Shown here piece after piece: positions 45,054-55,037 of a DNA stretch of 64,000 nucleotides. The stretch spans positions 1 to 64,000 of the forward strand of contig JAABUB010000005.1 in the NCBI GenBank assembly GCA_011389575.1. Reading direction: 5' to 3'. Position numbers and translations under genes: made by a program. The stretch is from Desulfotignum sp. Lineage in GTDB: Bacteria; Desulfobacterota; Desulfobacteria; Desulfobacterales; Desulfobacteraceae. Below the pieces are notes generated by a model. The model searched no databases, was not told the DNA's origin, and worked only from the letters and a program-made list of their open reading frames with translations. Within the stretch, counting starts at the first letter, position 1. Each line of letters opens with the position of its first letter.

Positions 45054-46100
45054 ATGCCCCCCAAAGATACCGATTTTTCACCGGCAGTATCTGAACTGAA
45101 CCAGATTATTGACAACAAAAAAATTCCCAGTGCCATGTTGTTCACCGGCAGGCCGGGAGCCGGCAGAAAACAGGCTGCCTTCAGGTTTGCAAAGGCCCTC
45201 AATTGTGCATCAGACAGGCATCCTCCCTGCAACCGGTGCCGGTCCTGTAAAAAAATTGACAGCCGGATGCATCCGGACATGGTGCTTGTGGATCTGCCGG
45301 ATAAAAAAAAGGTTATCACCATTTCCCAGATCAGGGAAATGGAGGCATTGATTGCTGCAAGATCCAATGAGGCCAGATACCGCATGGTATTGATATCCCA
45401 TGCCGATCATATGAACATCCAGGCCCAGAATGCACTGCTCAAGGCTTTGGAAGAACCTGCTAAAGGTACTTTTTTTATACTCATCGCCCGGGATGCGGCA
45501 ACACTGTTACCTACCATCAAATCCCGGGTCCGCCTGCTGCAGTTCAGGCCCATAACCGGTGCTGCTCTGACAGACCATCTGTGCACATCCTTTTCAGCCG
45601 AGCCCCGGGCCGCCCGCATTGCTGCGGCCACAGCCGGATCAGATCTCGATCTGGCGTTGACACTTTTAAACATACAAAACAGGCCGGATCGGGCAGATAC
45701 AAAAACAAGCCAGGCTGCACCTGCGCCAAAAATGGACTGGCAGGCAGGCCGCGCCTGGATAATCCAGCAGCTTTTTGGCTTGATATCCGGAACATCTGCT
45801 GCCAGAATACAAAATGCATTGTATTTTTCCTGGCAGTTGGGCCTGGATACAGAGCGCATTATGCCGGGACTGGCTGTCATGAGAACCTTTTTCAGAGATT
45901 TATGTATTTTCAGGCATGCGCCTGAAAAAATAGTTAACCTTGATTTTTTGGCTGTTTTTGAAGATATTGGTCCCCATATTGATGACAGCCAATGTCTCAC
46001 CTGGATGACCGCCCTGCATGAAACAGAGCAGCGCATGGATTCCAACAGCTCTGTACGCATGTCCATGGATCGGTTTTTTTTGCGTATAATGCAGATATGA
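45054..46100 (+). CDS. holB: DNA polymerase III subunit delta'
   Basis: 348 residues. The clamp-loader fold is clear, with FTGRPGAGRKQAAF as a degenerate P-loop, a zinc module (CASDRHPPCNRCRSC), MVLISHADHMNIQAQNALLKALEEP and SRVRLLQF. Loss of a true Walker A is normal for delta', which does not hydrolyse ATP. It starts 4 bp after the HU-type gene and leads holB-ricT-metG, a widely conserved order. Confidence 0.92.
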   Translation: MPPKDTDFSPAVSELNQIIDNKKIPSAMLFTGRPGAGRKQAAFRFAKALNCASDRHPPCNRCRSCKKIDSRMHPDMVLVDLPDKKKVITISQIREMEALIAARSNEARYRMVLISHADHMNIQAQNALLKALEEPAKGTFFILIARDAATLLPTIKSRVRLLQFRPITGAALTDHLCTSFSAEPRAARIAAATAGSDLDLALTLLNIQNRPDRADTKTSQAAPAPKMDWQAGRAWIIQQLFGLISGTSAARIQNALYFSWQLGLDTERIMPGLAVMRTFFRDLCIFRHAPEKIVNLDFLAVFEDIGPHIDDSQCLTWMTALHETEQRMDSNSSVRMSMDRFFLRIMQI

Positions 46101-46113
46101 GGATTACAAGCCC

Positions 46114-46902
46114 ATGATAAACGTGGCAGGTGTTAAATTCAAAACAGCCGGCAAAATTTATGATTTTGACAGCCAGGCCTTTGCCCTTGCAGAAGGTGAC
46201 CGGGTGATTGTTGAAACAGAACAGGGCCAGGGATTCGGCATTGTTGCAAGACCCCCTAAAGAAAAACAGGAAAACAGCAAAAACTTCAAGCAGATTATCC
46301 GGATTGCCACCCCGGATGACTTTATCAAACGCCAGGAACTCATGGCTTTGGAACAAGAGGCCCATGCATTCTGCAATGCCTGCATCAGTGATCTGGGACT
46401 GCTCATGAATCTTTTTTGTGTGGAAAGTACCTTTGACCGGAACAAACTGACCTTTTTTTATACAGCAGACGGCAGAATTGATTTCAGACAATTGATCAAA
46501 CTGCTGGTCAAAGAATACAACATCCGCATTGAAATGCGCCAGGTGGGCATCAGAAACCTGTCCAAACACTGCGGGGGCATCGGCAAATGCGGAAGGGAAT
46601 TCTGCTGTTCCTCGTTTATGCATACATTTGAACCAATTTCCATAAAAATGGCCAAAGAACAGGGACTGTCGCTGAACCCCACAAAGATATCCGGCGTCTG
46701 CGGCCGGCTCATGTGCTGCCTTACCTTTGAAAACCAGACATACCAGCATCTGAAAAAAAAGATGCCCAGGCTGGGCAAAACCATTGCCCTGGAACAGGGC
46801 ACAGGAAAAGTGGTACGCCAGAACATCCTCAAACAAAGCATTACTGTGCGGTTAGAGGACAGAACAGAAATAGAAACAAAGGTCTGTGAACTTAAATCAT
46901 GA
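46114..46902 (+). CDS. ricT: PSP1-domain protein RicT
   Basis: 262 residues. EQGQGFGIVARPP, FYTADGRIDFRQLIKLLV, the Cys cluster HCGGIGKCGREFCCSSFM and SGVCGRLMCCLTFE are the PSP1/RicT hallmarks. In Bacillus, RicT joins the RicAFT iron-sulfur complex that aids RNase Y. Partners RicA and RicF are not seen here, so the exact role in this organism is unknown. Confidence 0.93.
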   Translation: MINVAGVKFKTAGKIYDFDSQAFALAEGDRVIVETEQGQGFGIVARPPKEKQENSKNFKQIIRIATPDDFIKRQELMALEQEAHAFCNACISDLGLLMNLFCVESTFDRNKLTFFYTADGRIDFRQLIKLLVKEYNIRIEMRQVGIRNLSKHCGGIGKCGREFCCSSFMHTFEPISIKMAKEQGLSLNPTKISGVCGRLMCCLTFENQTYQHLKKKMPRLGKTIALEQGTGKVVRQNILKQSITVRLEDRTEIETKVCELKS

Positions 46903-46961
46903 TGTGTTACAGATATCAAACAAAATTTGCTGTGCACAATACGCACTGATTAGGATACGAC

Positions 46962-48896
46962 ATGAAAACCAGAACCCAGTTTTTCACCACCCCCATATAT
47001 TATGTAAATGCCAAGCCCCATCTTGGCCATGCCTATACCACCATTGCAGCAGACGTAGCCACCCGGTTCAAGAAGATGGATGGCCATGAAACCTATTTTC
47101 TCACCGGCACGGATGAACACGGAGATAAAATTGTCCAGGCAGCCCAAAAACAAAACCAGACCCCAAAAGAATATGCCAATAAAATCAGCCGCCTGTTCCA
47201 GGACCTGTGGCCCAGGCTGTCTGTCCGAAATGACCAGTTCATTAGAACCACTGATCCGGCCCACATAAAAGTGGTAACAGACCTGCTCACAAAGATTCAT
47301 GAAAAAGGCGATATCTATTTTTCCAGCTATGAGGGCCAGTACTGCTTCGGGTGTGAGCGCTTTTACCAGGACAGAGAACTTGTGGACGGCAAATGTCCGG
47401 ACCATGGGGTTGCACCGTCCACCATCAAAGAATCCAATTATTTTTTTAAAATGGGACAGTACCAGGACTGGCTCATTGACCACATCAAAACCCACCCGGG
47501 ATTCATCCATCCCGGTCAGTATGAAACCGAACTGCTGTCATTTTTAAAGGAGCCTCTGGAAGATCTTTGCATCTCCCGGCCCAAATCCCGTCTCACCTGG
47601 GGCATCACCCTTCCCTTTGACCACGATTATGTCACCTATGTCTGGTTTGACGCTTTAGTGAACTACATTTCCGCTTTGGGATACCCGGACGGGGCGTTGT
47701 TCAAAAAATTCTGGCCCTGTGCCCGGCATTTTGTGGCCAAAGACATCATCAAACCCCACGGCATATACTGGCCCATCATGCTCAAGGCAGCGGGCATAGA
47801 TATTTATGCAGGCCTGAATGTCCACGGCTTCTGGAATGTCTCAGGCAGCAAAATGTCCAAAACCATCGGCAATGTCACAGACCCGGTGGCAGTCACTGAC
47901 CAGTACGGGGTGGATGCATTCCGGTATTTTCTGATGCGGGAAATGGTCTTTGGGCTGGATGCCAATTTTACTGAAGATGTGCTTGTGTCACGGATTAATG
48001 CAGACCTGGCCAATGACCTGGGAAATCTGTTTTCCCGGGTGCTGTCCATGAACTTCCGATATTTCAAAGGGGTTGTTCCAACCATGTTACCGGCAGCTGA
48101 TCTTTCTTTGGAAACTGATGCCTGCACAGCCATTCACAGTTTTCAAAAGGCCATGACCGGGTATGAATTTCACAAGGCCATAACTGCTGTGTGGCAGTTT
48201 ATTTCCTGTATGAACAAGTATATAGATACGCATGAACCCTGGCAACTGGCCAAAGATGCAGACAAAAAACCTTTGCTGTCTGCTGTTATCTGCAATCTGC
48301 TGGAAGGCCTTCGCACCGTGGCCTGCCTCATTTATCCGGTCATGCCCGACACCAGTAAAAAAATGCTGCCCGCCCTGGGCATCAAGATTCCTGAAAACGG
48401 ATTTTTCTCCCTGGATCGGATCCATATCTGGGGACAGATACAACCAGGCACCTGCCTTGCCAAACCGCAAATTCTGTTCCCCAGAATTGATGTACCCCGA
48501 AAAGAGGCTTCTGAACAGGAAAACCCTTCTGGAAAAAAAAAGAAACCACCGGTTGCAGCACCTGAACACAAACCCGAGATAACCATTGAGGACTTTGCAA
48601 AGATAGATCTGCGCACAGGCACCATCCTGGCAGCAGAAAAAATCGCCGGTTCAGACAAATTGTTAAAGCTGCAGGTGGACACAGGCAACCATACCCGTCA
48701 GATAGTCGCCGGTATTGGAAAATATTACGCCCCCGAAAATCTTGTGGAAAAACAGGTGGTGGTGGTGGCCAACCTCAAGCAGGCAACCCTGATGGGGGAA
48801 AAATCCCAAGGCATGGTCCTGGCTGCCGGCACAAAAAAAGAACTGATCCTGGCAGGATTTGATACACAGGTCCAACCGGGCAGTCCGATAAAATAA
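46962..48896 (+). CDS. metG: Methionyl-tRNA synthetase with C-terminal tRNA-binding domain
   Basis: 644 residues. FTTPIYYVNAKPHLGHAYT carries the HIGH-type motif (HLGH), GSKMSKTIGN the KMSKS motif, and CFGCERFYQDRELVDGKCPDHG the zinc knuckle. A C-terminal OB-fold dimerisation/tRNA-binding domain begins IEDFAKIDLRTGTI, joined by a Lys/Glu-rich linker. It charges tRNA-Met. Both signatures being intact contrasts with the CysRS-like fusion at 39.5 kb. Confidence 0.97.
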   Translation: MKTRTQFFTTPIYYVNAKPHLGHAYTTIAADVATRFKKMDGHETYFLTGTDEHGDKIVQAAQKQNQTPKEYANKISRLFQDLWPRLSVRNDQFIRTTDPAHIKVVTDLLTKIHEKGDIYFSSYEGQYCFGCERFYQDRELVDGKCPDHGVAPSTIKESNYFFKMGQYQDWLIDHIKTHPGFIHPGQYETELLSFLKEPLEDLCISRPKSRLTWGITLPFDHDYVTYVWFDALVNYISALGYPDGALFKKFWPCARHFVAKDIIKPHGIYWPIMLKAAGIDIYAGLNVHGFWNVSGSKMSKTIGNVTDPVAVTDQYGVDAFRYFLMREMVFGLDANFTEDVLVSRINADLANDLGNLFSRVLSMNFRYFKGVVPTMLPAADLSLETDACTAIHSFQKAMTGYEFHKAITAVWQFISCMNKYIDTHEPWQLAKDADKKPLLSAVICNLLEGLRTVACLIYPVMPDTSKKMLPALGIKIPENGFFSLDRIHIWGQIQPGTCLAKPQILFPRIDVPRKEASEQENPSGKKKKPPVAAPEHKPEITIEDFAKIDLRTGTILAAEKIAGSDKLLKLQVDTGNHTRQIVAGIGKYYAPENLVEKQVVVVANLKQATLMGEKSQGMVLAAGTKKELILAGFDTQVQPGSPIK

Positions 48897-48962
48897 CAGC
48901 ACACACAAAACCGACAAAACAGGGCCTTTTGTCCGGGATTTACCAGGGAAAAAAACAAAACC

Positions 48963-50333
48963 GTGTATACCTACAAAAAACAAGATTCCTGGCGGGAGCA
49001 CCAGGCAGAATTTATTTACCGCAAAAGAAAAAAACGGTTTTTCCGCAGTACTGCCAGAAAAACAATGGTACTTTTTCTGGTATGTTTTGCTTTTGTGGGA
49101 GCATGGCAGTATTTCAGCCTGCACAAGCACCTGCAGCCATTATACCGCAAACCTCCGGCCGGCAGCTCCCGGGTCACCCAGCCGGTGATTGAACCATTGC
49201 AACTGTCCCGGATCCAGGTCCGGGAAATGGTGCAGGACAAAAACCTTTTAAATGCCCGTAAAAACATCTTTTTTACAGACACCCCAGAAGAAAGCTTCCG
49301 CATTGTCACCTCCCTGGATCCGGAGCTGACCTCCTTTCTCACATCACGCCTGGACCATCTGAAAACCCTGACCCGGGGAAAGCCCAGGCAGATAGCCATG
49401 GTGGTCATGGATGCCAATCTGGGCCAGATCCTTGCCATGGCAGGATTTGACCTGGAAAACCCGGAAACCAACCCCTGCACTGCTGCCATCTTTCCGGCTG
49501 CCAGTATTTTTAAAATCGTGACAGCTGCTGCAGCAGTGGATGCCCTGGGATATACCCCCCAGACCCCTTTGTATTTTAACGGCAACAAATACACCCTGTA
49601 CAAACGCCAGTTAAAGGATGTAAAAAACAAATATACCATAAAAGTTTCCCTTGCCAGTGCATTTGCCGACTCCATCAACCCGGTTTTCGGCAAACTCGGC
49701 CGGACCTATCTGGGAAAGGAAACATTGTCTGCCTATGCCCGGGCTTTCGGGTTCAACCAGACCCCGCTAACAGACCTTGTCTTTGAGGGGGGCCGTTTTT
49801 CCATAAAGAACGACAACTTCCATCTGGCGGAACTGGGATGCGGTTTCAACCGGGATACCCTTATTTCACCCGTATTTGGTGCCATGATGCTCACGCCCCT
49901 GTTCAACCATGGACAAATCCTTTTGCCTGCCGTTGTCACGCAGGTGACCAATGCCAAAGGAGAAACCGTGTATAAACACGCCAGAGAACACCTTGCATCA
50001 GCCATAGATCCTGCATCAGCCGCCGCCATTATCCAGCTCATGGAAAAAACCGTTTCCCGGGGAACCGCCAGAAAATCATTTGGCAGATTTTCCAGGGACA
50101 AAACCCTTTCCAGCCTGGTCATCGGCGGCAAAACAGGATCTCTTTCCAACCGGGAACATACCATAAAATATGACTGGTTCACCGGGTTCGGCAAAGAAAA
50201 AACCGGTACCCGGGCCATTGTGGTATCCATTGTGGTGGGCCATGGCAAATACATCGGTACCCGGGCACCCACCCATGCAAGATCAATATTAAAACACTAT
50301 TTTGCCACAAAACAGGCATCGTCATCCAGTTGA
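48963..50333 (+). CDS. Penicillin-binding-protein-type transpeptidase
   Basis: 456 residues from a GTG. A basic cytoplasmic tail precedes one membrane helix (about 33-52). The transpeptidase domain has all three motifs: SIFK (in FPAASIFKIV), SIN (in FADSINPVFG) and KTG (in GGKTGSLSN). There is no glycosyltransferase domain, and the region before the catalytic domain is shorter than in typical class B PBPs (FtsI or PBP2). It is 22 bp upstream of the giant GlmS-like gene. Activity on peptidoglycan in the periplasm is inferred from the motifs. Confidence 0.85.
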   Translation: MYTYKKQDSWREHQAEFIYRKRKKRFFRSTARKTMVLFLVCFAFVGAWQYFSLHKHLQPLYRKPPAGSSRVTQPVIEPLQLSRIQVREMVQDKNLLNARKNIFFTDTPEESFRIVTSLDPELTSFLTSRLDHLKTLTRGKPRQIAMVVMDANLGQILAMAGFDLENPETNPCTAAIFPAASIFKIVTAAAAVDALGYTPQTPLYFNGNKYTLYKRQLKDVKNKYTIKVSLASAFADSINPVFGKLGRTYLGKETLSAYARAFGFNQTPLTDLVFEGGRFSIKNDNFHLAELGCGFNRDTLISPVFGAMMLTPLFNHGQILLPAVVTQVTNAKGETVYKHAREHLASAIDPASAAAIIQLMEKTVSRGTARKSFGRFSRDKTLSSLVIGGKTGSLSNREHTIKYDWFTGFGKEKTGTRAIVVSIVVGHGKYIGTRAPTHARSILKHYFATKQASSSS

Positions 50334-50355
50334 AACCAACAGCATGAGAGGACAC

Positions 50356-53300
50356 ATGATATCCAAAACCATCCACCGGTTAAATCACCTGACCACCTGT
50401 ATTTTACAGCACATCCATGTGGGAAAATCCCTGGACCAGGTAGGAGAAAACAGTCTGATTTTCTTTCCTTTTCTGCCCAACCACCTGTCATGCGGTATCT
50501 GTGCGCTGGTGGCCTTCAAAGGTGCTGATCATAAACCACAGCTGATTGACCTGAAGGAACAGGTCGCCCACATTGAATCACTTACACTCTATGCTGATAC
50601 CCTTGATACCCTGGCTGACTACGAACAGTTTCTGGGAGGAGATGCGCTTTTAACCCGAATGTGGGAATCAGCCCAGTCTTTGAAACAAGAATCAATATTC
50701 CGGGAGGTGTTTTTTAATGTCGATCATGTAAAGTCCCTGTCTGATACCATAAAAGCAATCTTTCAGATCATCAGTACCCAGCAGGCCCGGTTCAAACAGG
50801 CAAAACCAGAACTTTCCCCCCGGGCAATGGAGGTAAGTTCACTGCGGATCGAAAAACTCAAAGATATCTACTGGTGCCTGAAAAAAGAGGTTATGGACAA
50901 CATTGCAGCCATAAAATCTCTGGCCCTGGATTTGCCCCGCACCCCTGAGGGAATGGTGGTTTTCAAACGCATCAATGCCGTACTTAACAGCATTGACCGT
51001 TTGGAGGTAAGGGGCCGGGATTCCGCCGGTATTTCAGTAATGTTCACCCTTGACACACCGGAATTTGAAAATTTTCGCCGCCGTGTTGCCACAGAAGGAC
51101 TTTCTGATATTTTAAAACAGCGGACCAACCACACCATCCTTTCCAATAACAGCATCAATATCCACCATACGGCCTGTCGGAAAAAAGACCGGGTATCCAT
51201 TTCATTTGTATACAAATTTGCAGCAGAGGTGGGTGCGCTGGGAGACAATGCCGCCTTTATCAGAAGCCAGATCAGAAATGATCTTGTTTTTCAGCTTCTG
51301 ATGGAATTTTGCGTTGCCTCCAACTCGATCAGTGCCCATACCAGATGGGCCTCTGTAGGAGATATCACAGAAGCAAACTGCCACCCTGTGGACAATACTC
51401 CCACAGACCGGGAAATTGAAACATCCGGTACCATCCATGTCTGCCTTAACGGAGATATCGACAATTACCTGGAACTTAAGACGGAATATGAGGCCAGGCA
51501 CGATAAAATTCACCCGGACATCAATACCGACACCAAACTGATCCCCTTGCAGATCCAGCACTATCTCAAGCAGGGGGCGGACATTGAAGAGGCTTTCAGG
51601 ATGGCGGTCAGCGACTTTGAAGGTTCCCATGCCATTTCCATGCACACAGACCTGGCACCCGGCAAAATATTTCTTGCCCAGAAAGGCAGCGGTCAGGCAA
51701 TTTTTGTGGGAATTGCCTCTGACCACTACATGGCTGCTTCCGAACTATACGGTATTGTGGAAGAAACCCCGAATTTCATTAAACTCAACGGCACAGACAA
51801 AGGACAGATTGCCATTCTGGACCAGAATTCTTCAGGCGGTGTCCAGGGTATCCGCTCCTTTTATTACAATGGAGACAGTATCGCTCTTCAGGAACAGGAT
51901 CTGCAGACCAGTCAGATCACCTCCAGGGACATCGACCGCCAGGAATTTTCCCATTATTTTCTCAAAGAGATCTGTGAAGCCCCGGAATCTGTGGAAAAAA
52001 CATTAGAAAACAAATTTACACAAAATCCGGCCACGCATTTGTTTAAAATTCGGCTGGGAGAACAGGTCATGCCCCGGATTATCCAGGAAGAACTTGCCGC
52101 AGGAAAACTGCAGAAAATTTATTTCATCGGCCAGGGCACTGCAGGGGTGGCAGCCCAGGGATGTGCTGACCTGCTCACCTGGTATCTGGGAGACCGGCAC
52201 ATTGATATCCGGGCCTTGAAATCCTCGGAGCTCTCCGGTTTCTGCATTGTGGAAGGGGATGATCCTGCCACAGCCATGGCCAATACCCTGGTGATAGCCA
52301 TCAGCCAGTCCGGTACCACCACAGATACCAACAGGACCGTGGACATGATCCGTTCCTGCGGCGCCAGGACCCTGGCCATTGTTAACCGCCGGGATTCAGA
52401 TCTCACCTTCAAAGTGGACGGGGTGCTGTACACCAGTTCCGGCAGAGACGTTGAAATGTCGGTGGCATCCACTAAGGCGTTTTATTCCCAGATTACCGCA
52501 GGCGCCATACTAGGGTTGCACATTGCCGCCATTACCGGGACCAGGTCACCGGAATTCATCACTGAAGAGATCCAGGAGATGTTGTCCATCCCGGACAAAA
52601 TGCGCGTTGTCTTAAACATGCGGGACCAGATCCGGGAATCCGCCTTTCGCCTGGCAGTCACAAAAAACTACTGGGCCACAGTGGGATCAGGTGCCAACAA
52701 AACCTCGGCTGATGAAATCCGCATTAAATTGTCAGAACTGTGTTACAAAACCATTTCCTCGGATTTTGTGGAGGACAAAAAACATATTGACCTGTCATCG
52801 GAACCGTTGATCATCATATGTGCCGCCGGCACACGGGAAAGCGTTCTTGGCGATATTATCAAAGACACCGCCATTTTCCATGCCCATAAAGCCACACCCC
52901 TGGTCATTGCCACCGAGGGAGAAGACCGGTTTGATCTGTATGCAAGAGACGTTTTCAAAGTGCCCCGGATAAAAGAACAGTTCGCCCCCATACTCAATAC
53001 CCTGGTGGGCCATATCTGGGGGTATTATGCGGCCCTTGCCATCAACGAAGGTTCCAGATTCATGTACCAGTGCCGGGCTGATGTCCAGGAGATGCTGGAT
53101 GAATTCACCGCCATGGGGCATGATGCATATGAAGTGCTCCTGGAAAAAAAATTCAGAGAACACATTGCAGCCTTTTATAACCAGTTTTCAAAAAAACGCA
53201 GAGAAAATGCTTTCCCGGCTGCCATGGGACTGGATAATGTGGCCAATATCACCCTGCTGCTCAAATATCTGTCCGGCAGACTGCCGGTGTCTGATTTTGA

Positions 53301-54048
53301 AATTGATTTTATGACCAAAGGCACCCCTTCTAATATGCTCAATGCCTTTTTTGAAAATCTGGGATTTGCCATCAACAATATGGCCAGGCCCGTGGATGCC
53401 ATCAAACACCAGGCCAAAACCGTTACCGTTGGCACCAGCAGAATAAAAGAAACCTTTCAGGGACTTGTGTTTGATGAACTGGGGTTTCATGATATCCAGA
53501 TTTCCCAGATCACCAATAAAAATGTGCTGGTTATCAAAAATCTCCAGGAAGTCATTGCCAGAATCAACGGGGGCCTGCTTTACCAGGTGACGGGACTTAA
53601 CCTTTTGGGAGAAGTCACCCCTGACACCAGGATACATGTAAAGGAAAAAACCGGGACACTGAAAAATGAAACCTCAAGGGTGGAAACCGATCCCCAGCTC
53701 AAAGGCACCAAACACATTATTGTCCGGGAAGGTAACGTGTATATCGGCAAAGGCCGCAAAGACAAAAAAAGTATTCTGGTGATCCCGGTATTATCTGCTT
53801 CCCCGGCCACCCCCAATATCATTGAATTCATTTTGTCTTTGAATGTGGATTTCAAGCCCTCTGAATCCGTATCCCTGCTCAAGAAAATCAAGGCCCTGGG
53901 CGGCAAATACACCCGACTGAAGGACTGGGTTCTGGAAAGCGAAAACATTGTATGGGATGACAAATTCCTCAACCTGGTACCAGTGGAAAACCTGTTCGGA
54001 GACACTGCCGAACAGGTGGTGGAAACCATTATTCAGAAAATCAAGTAA
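50356..54048 (+). CDS. Giant GlmS-like protein (glutaminase-like and double SIS domains)
   Basis: 1230 residues from ATG at 50356 (GAGAGG upstream), about twice GlmS. The glutaminase-like part is split: SCGICALVAF puts the candidate nucleophile at C46 instead of the N-terminus, and about 170 residues separate it from GRDSAGIS (221-228). AHTRWASVGD and LNGDIDNY follow. FSHYFLKEICEAPE starts the SIS half, with GQGTAGVAAQ, AISQSGTTTDT and MSVASTKAFYSQI, a second SIS domain (about 770-930) and about 290 extra C-terminal residues. GlmS makes glucosamine-6-phosphate from fructose-6-phosphate and glutamine; this protein may do so or be a paralog. Confidence 0.8.
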   Translation: MISKTIHRLNHLTTCILQHIHVGKSLDQVGENSLIFFPFLPNHLSCGICALVAFKGADHKPQLIDLKEQVAHIESLTLYADTLDTLADYEQFLGGDALLTRMWESAQSLKQESIFREVFFNVDHVKSLSDTIKAIFQIISTQQARFKQAKPELSPRAMEVSSLRIEKLKDIYWCLKKEVMDNIAAIKSLALDLPRTPEGMVVFKRINAVLNSIDRLEVRGRDSAGISVMFTLDTPEFENFRRRVATEGLSDILKQRTNHTILSNNSINIHHTACRKKDRVSISFVYKFAAEVGALGDNAAFIRSQIRNDLVFQLLMEFCVASNSISAHTRWASVGDITEANCHPVDNTPTDREIETSGTIHVCLNGDIDNYLELKTEYEARHDKIHPDINTDTKLIPLQIQHYLKQGADIEEAFRMAVSDFEGSHAISMHTDLAPGKIFLAQKGSGQAIFVGIASDHYMAASELYGIVEETPNFIKLNGTDKGQIAILDQNSSGGVQGIRSFYYNGDSIALQEQDLQTSQITSRDIDRQEFSHYFLKEICEAPESVEKTLENKFTQNPATHLFKIRLGEQVMPRIIQEELAAGKLQKIYFIGQGTAGVAAQGCADLLTWYLGDRHIDIRALKSSELSGFCIVEGDDPATAMANTLVIAISQSGTTTDTNRTVDMIRSCGARTLAIVNRRDSDLTFKVDGVLYTSSGRDVEMSVASTKAFYSQITAGAILGLHIAAITGTRSPEFITEEIQEMLSIPDKMRVVLNMRDQIRESAFRLAVTKNYWATVGSGANKTSADEIRIKLSELCYKTISSDFVEDKKHIDLSSEPLIIICAAGTRESVLGDIIKDTAIFHAHKATPLVIATEGEDRFDLYARDVFKVPRIKEQFAPILNTLVGHIWGYYAALAINEGSRFMYQCRADVQEMLDEFTAMGHDAYEVLLEKKFREHIAAFYNQFSKKRRENAFPAAMGLDNVANITLLLKYLSGRLPVSDFEIDFMTKGTPSNMLNAFFENLGFAINNMARPVDAIKHQAKTVTVGTSRIKETFQGLVFDELGFHDIQISQITNKNVLVIKNLQEVIARINGGLLYQVTGLNLLGEVTPDTRIHVKEKTGTLKNETSRVETDPQLKGTKHIIVREGNVYIGKGRKDKKSILVIPVLSASPATPNIIEFILSLNVDFKPSESVSLLKKIKALGGKYTRLKDWVLESENIVWDDKFLNLVPVENLFGDTAEQVVETIIQKIK

Positions 54049-54070
54049 CTTCTTTCCAAATGCACAAGGT

Positions 54071-54087
54071 ACCCGCAGGGGGCGGGT
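54071..54087. terminator. Short GC-rich hairpin between convergent genes
   Basis: ACCCGC/GCGGGT stem with a 5-nt loop, 22 bp after the GlmS-like stop. The plus-strand tail is TTTCG, so it is weak. A nearby TTACATGCGGTTATCC (54113-54128) resembles one end of the palindromic elements at 23.6 and 36.2 kb. Confidence 0.45.
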
Positions 54088-54132
54088 TTCGCTCAACCGA
54101 ACAAAATCATGTTACATGCGGTTATCCGGGGG

Positions 54133-54939
54133 TCATGCCCGGGCCAGCACCAGCACATCCACCCTGTTGGCACCGGCAGCCAGAAGGACCCGGGCAGCCT
54201 CGGCACAGGTAGCGCCGGTGGTGTATACATCATCCACCAGCAAAATATTGCGATCTTTGATGGCAGCCGTATCTGTCACCTGAAACGCGTTTTTCAAATT
54301 TTTGCGGCGCACTGCAATGTCAAAACCGGTCTGGGGACTGGTATATCTGACCCGCTTCAAAGAGGTTGTGTCCACCTTCCACAACGGCTTTGTCCCATGG
54401 ATTTTGCAATATGTTTTGGCAAAACCGCGCACCAGCAGAAAAGACTGATTAAATCCCCGCTGGCGCAGTTTTCTGGTATGCAAGGGGATGGGCAGGATAC
54501 GGTGAATCTCTTTATTTTCAAAAAACCGGGAAAATGCATCAAACATCAACGGCTCAAAAAACCGGGTCAAAGAAAGCCTGGCCTGGTATTTAAAAAGGGG
54601 CAGGATATCCCGCACAAGCCCCTGGTATGCAAGGGCAGCCCGCACCCGGCGTATCCGGGGCAGCCTTTTTAAACAGGTTTCACAAAGATGGTTTTCCCCC
54701 GCATCAAACATATGTCCGCACCGGGTGCAAAAAGGCGGTTCAAACAGAGGCAGCCCCCTGGCAAGGCATTGTTTGCAGAAACATGCCTGGCCGGTATACG
54801 GTCCTGCCGTGCCCGGATTTAGCAGAATCCGGCAGTTCAGGCACAGGTAGGGAAACACAAGTGCCTGAAAGAACCGGGCGGTCTTTGTCAGGTGCCGGCC
54901 AAAAGTTTTTCCTTTATTATTTGTGAAAACCCGGAGCAT
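54133..54939 (-). CDS. ComF-family phosphoribosyltransferase-like protein
   Basis: 268 residues from ATG at 54939, chosen for AAAGGATG upstream; the track's earlier start lies in a 98-bp gap after rlmB. Cys pairs near the N-terminus (CLNC, CFCKQC, CTRCG, CETC) suggest zinc ribbons. The PRTase part has IPLHTRKLRQRGFNQS and the PRPP loop ILLVDDVYTTGATCAEA. ComF/GntX proteins are linked to DNA uptake in transformable bacteria, but the biochemical role is uncertain. Confidence 0.88.
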   Translation of the reverse strand: MLRVFTNNKGKTFGRHLTKTARFFQALVFPYLCLNCRILLNPGTAGPYTGQACFCKQCLARGLPLFEPPFCTRCGHMFDAGENHLCETCLKRLPRIRRVRAALAYQGLVRDILPLFKYQARLSLTRFFEPLMFDAFSRFFENKEIHRILPIPLHTRKLRQRGFNQSFLLVRGFAKTYCKIHGTKPLWKVDTTSLKRVRYTSPQTGFDIAVRRKNLKNAFQVTDTAAIKDRNILLVDDVYTTGATCAEAARVLLAAGANRVDVLVLARA

Positions 54940-55037
54940 GAGACATCCTTTATCCCAAAGAGACTGCCGGCCAGATCCGGGGTGAGACAGCCCCCGGAGC
55001 AATGCCCAGCCCGCCCACCTGGGCAGCCGGGGCAACA

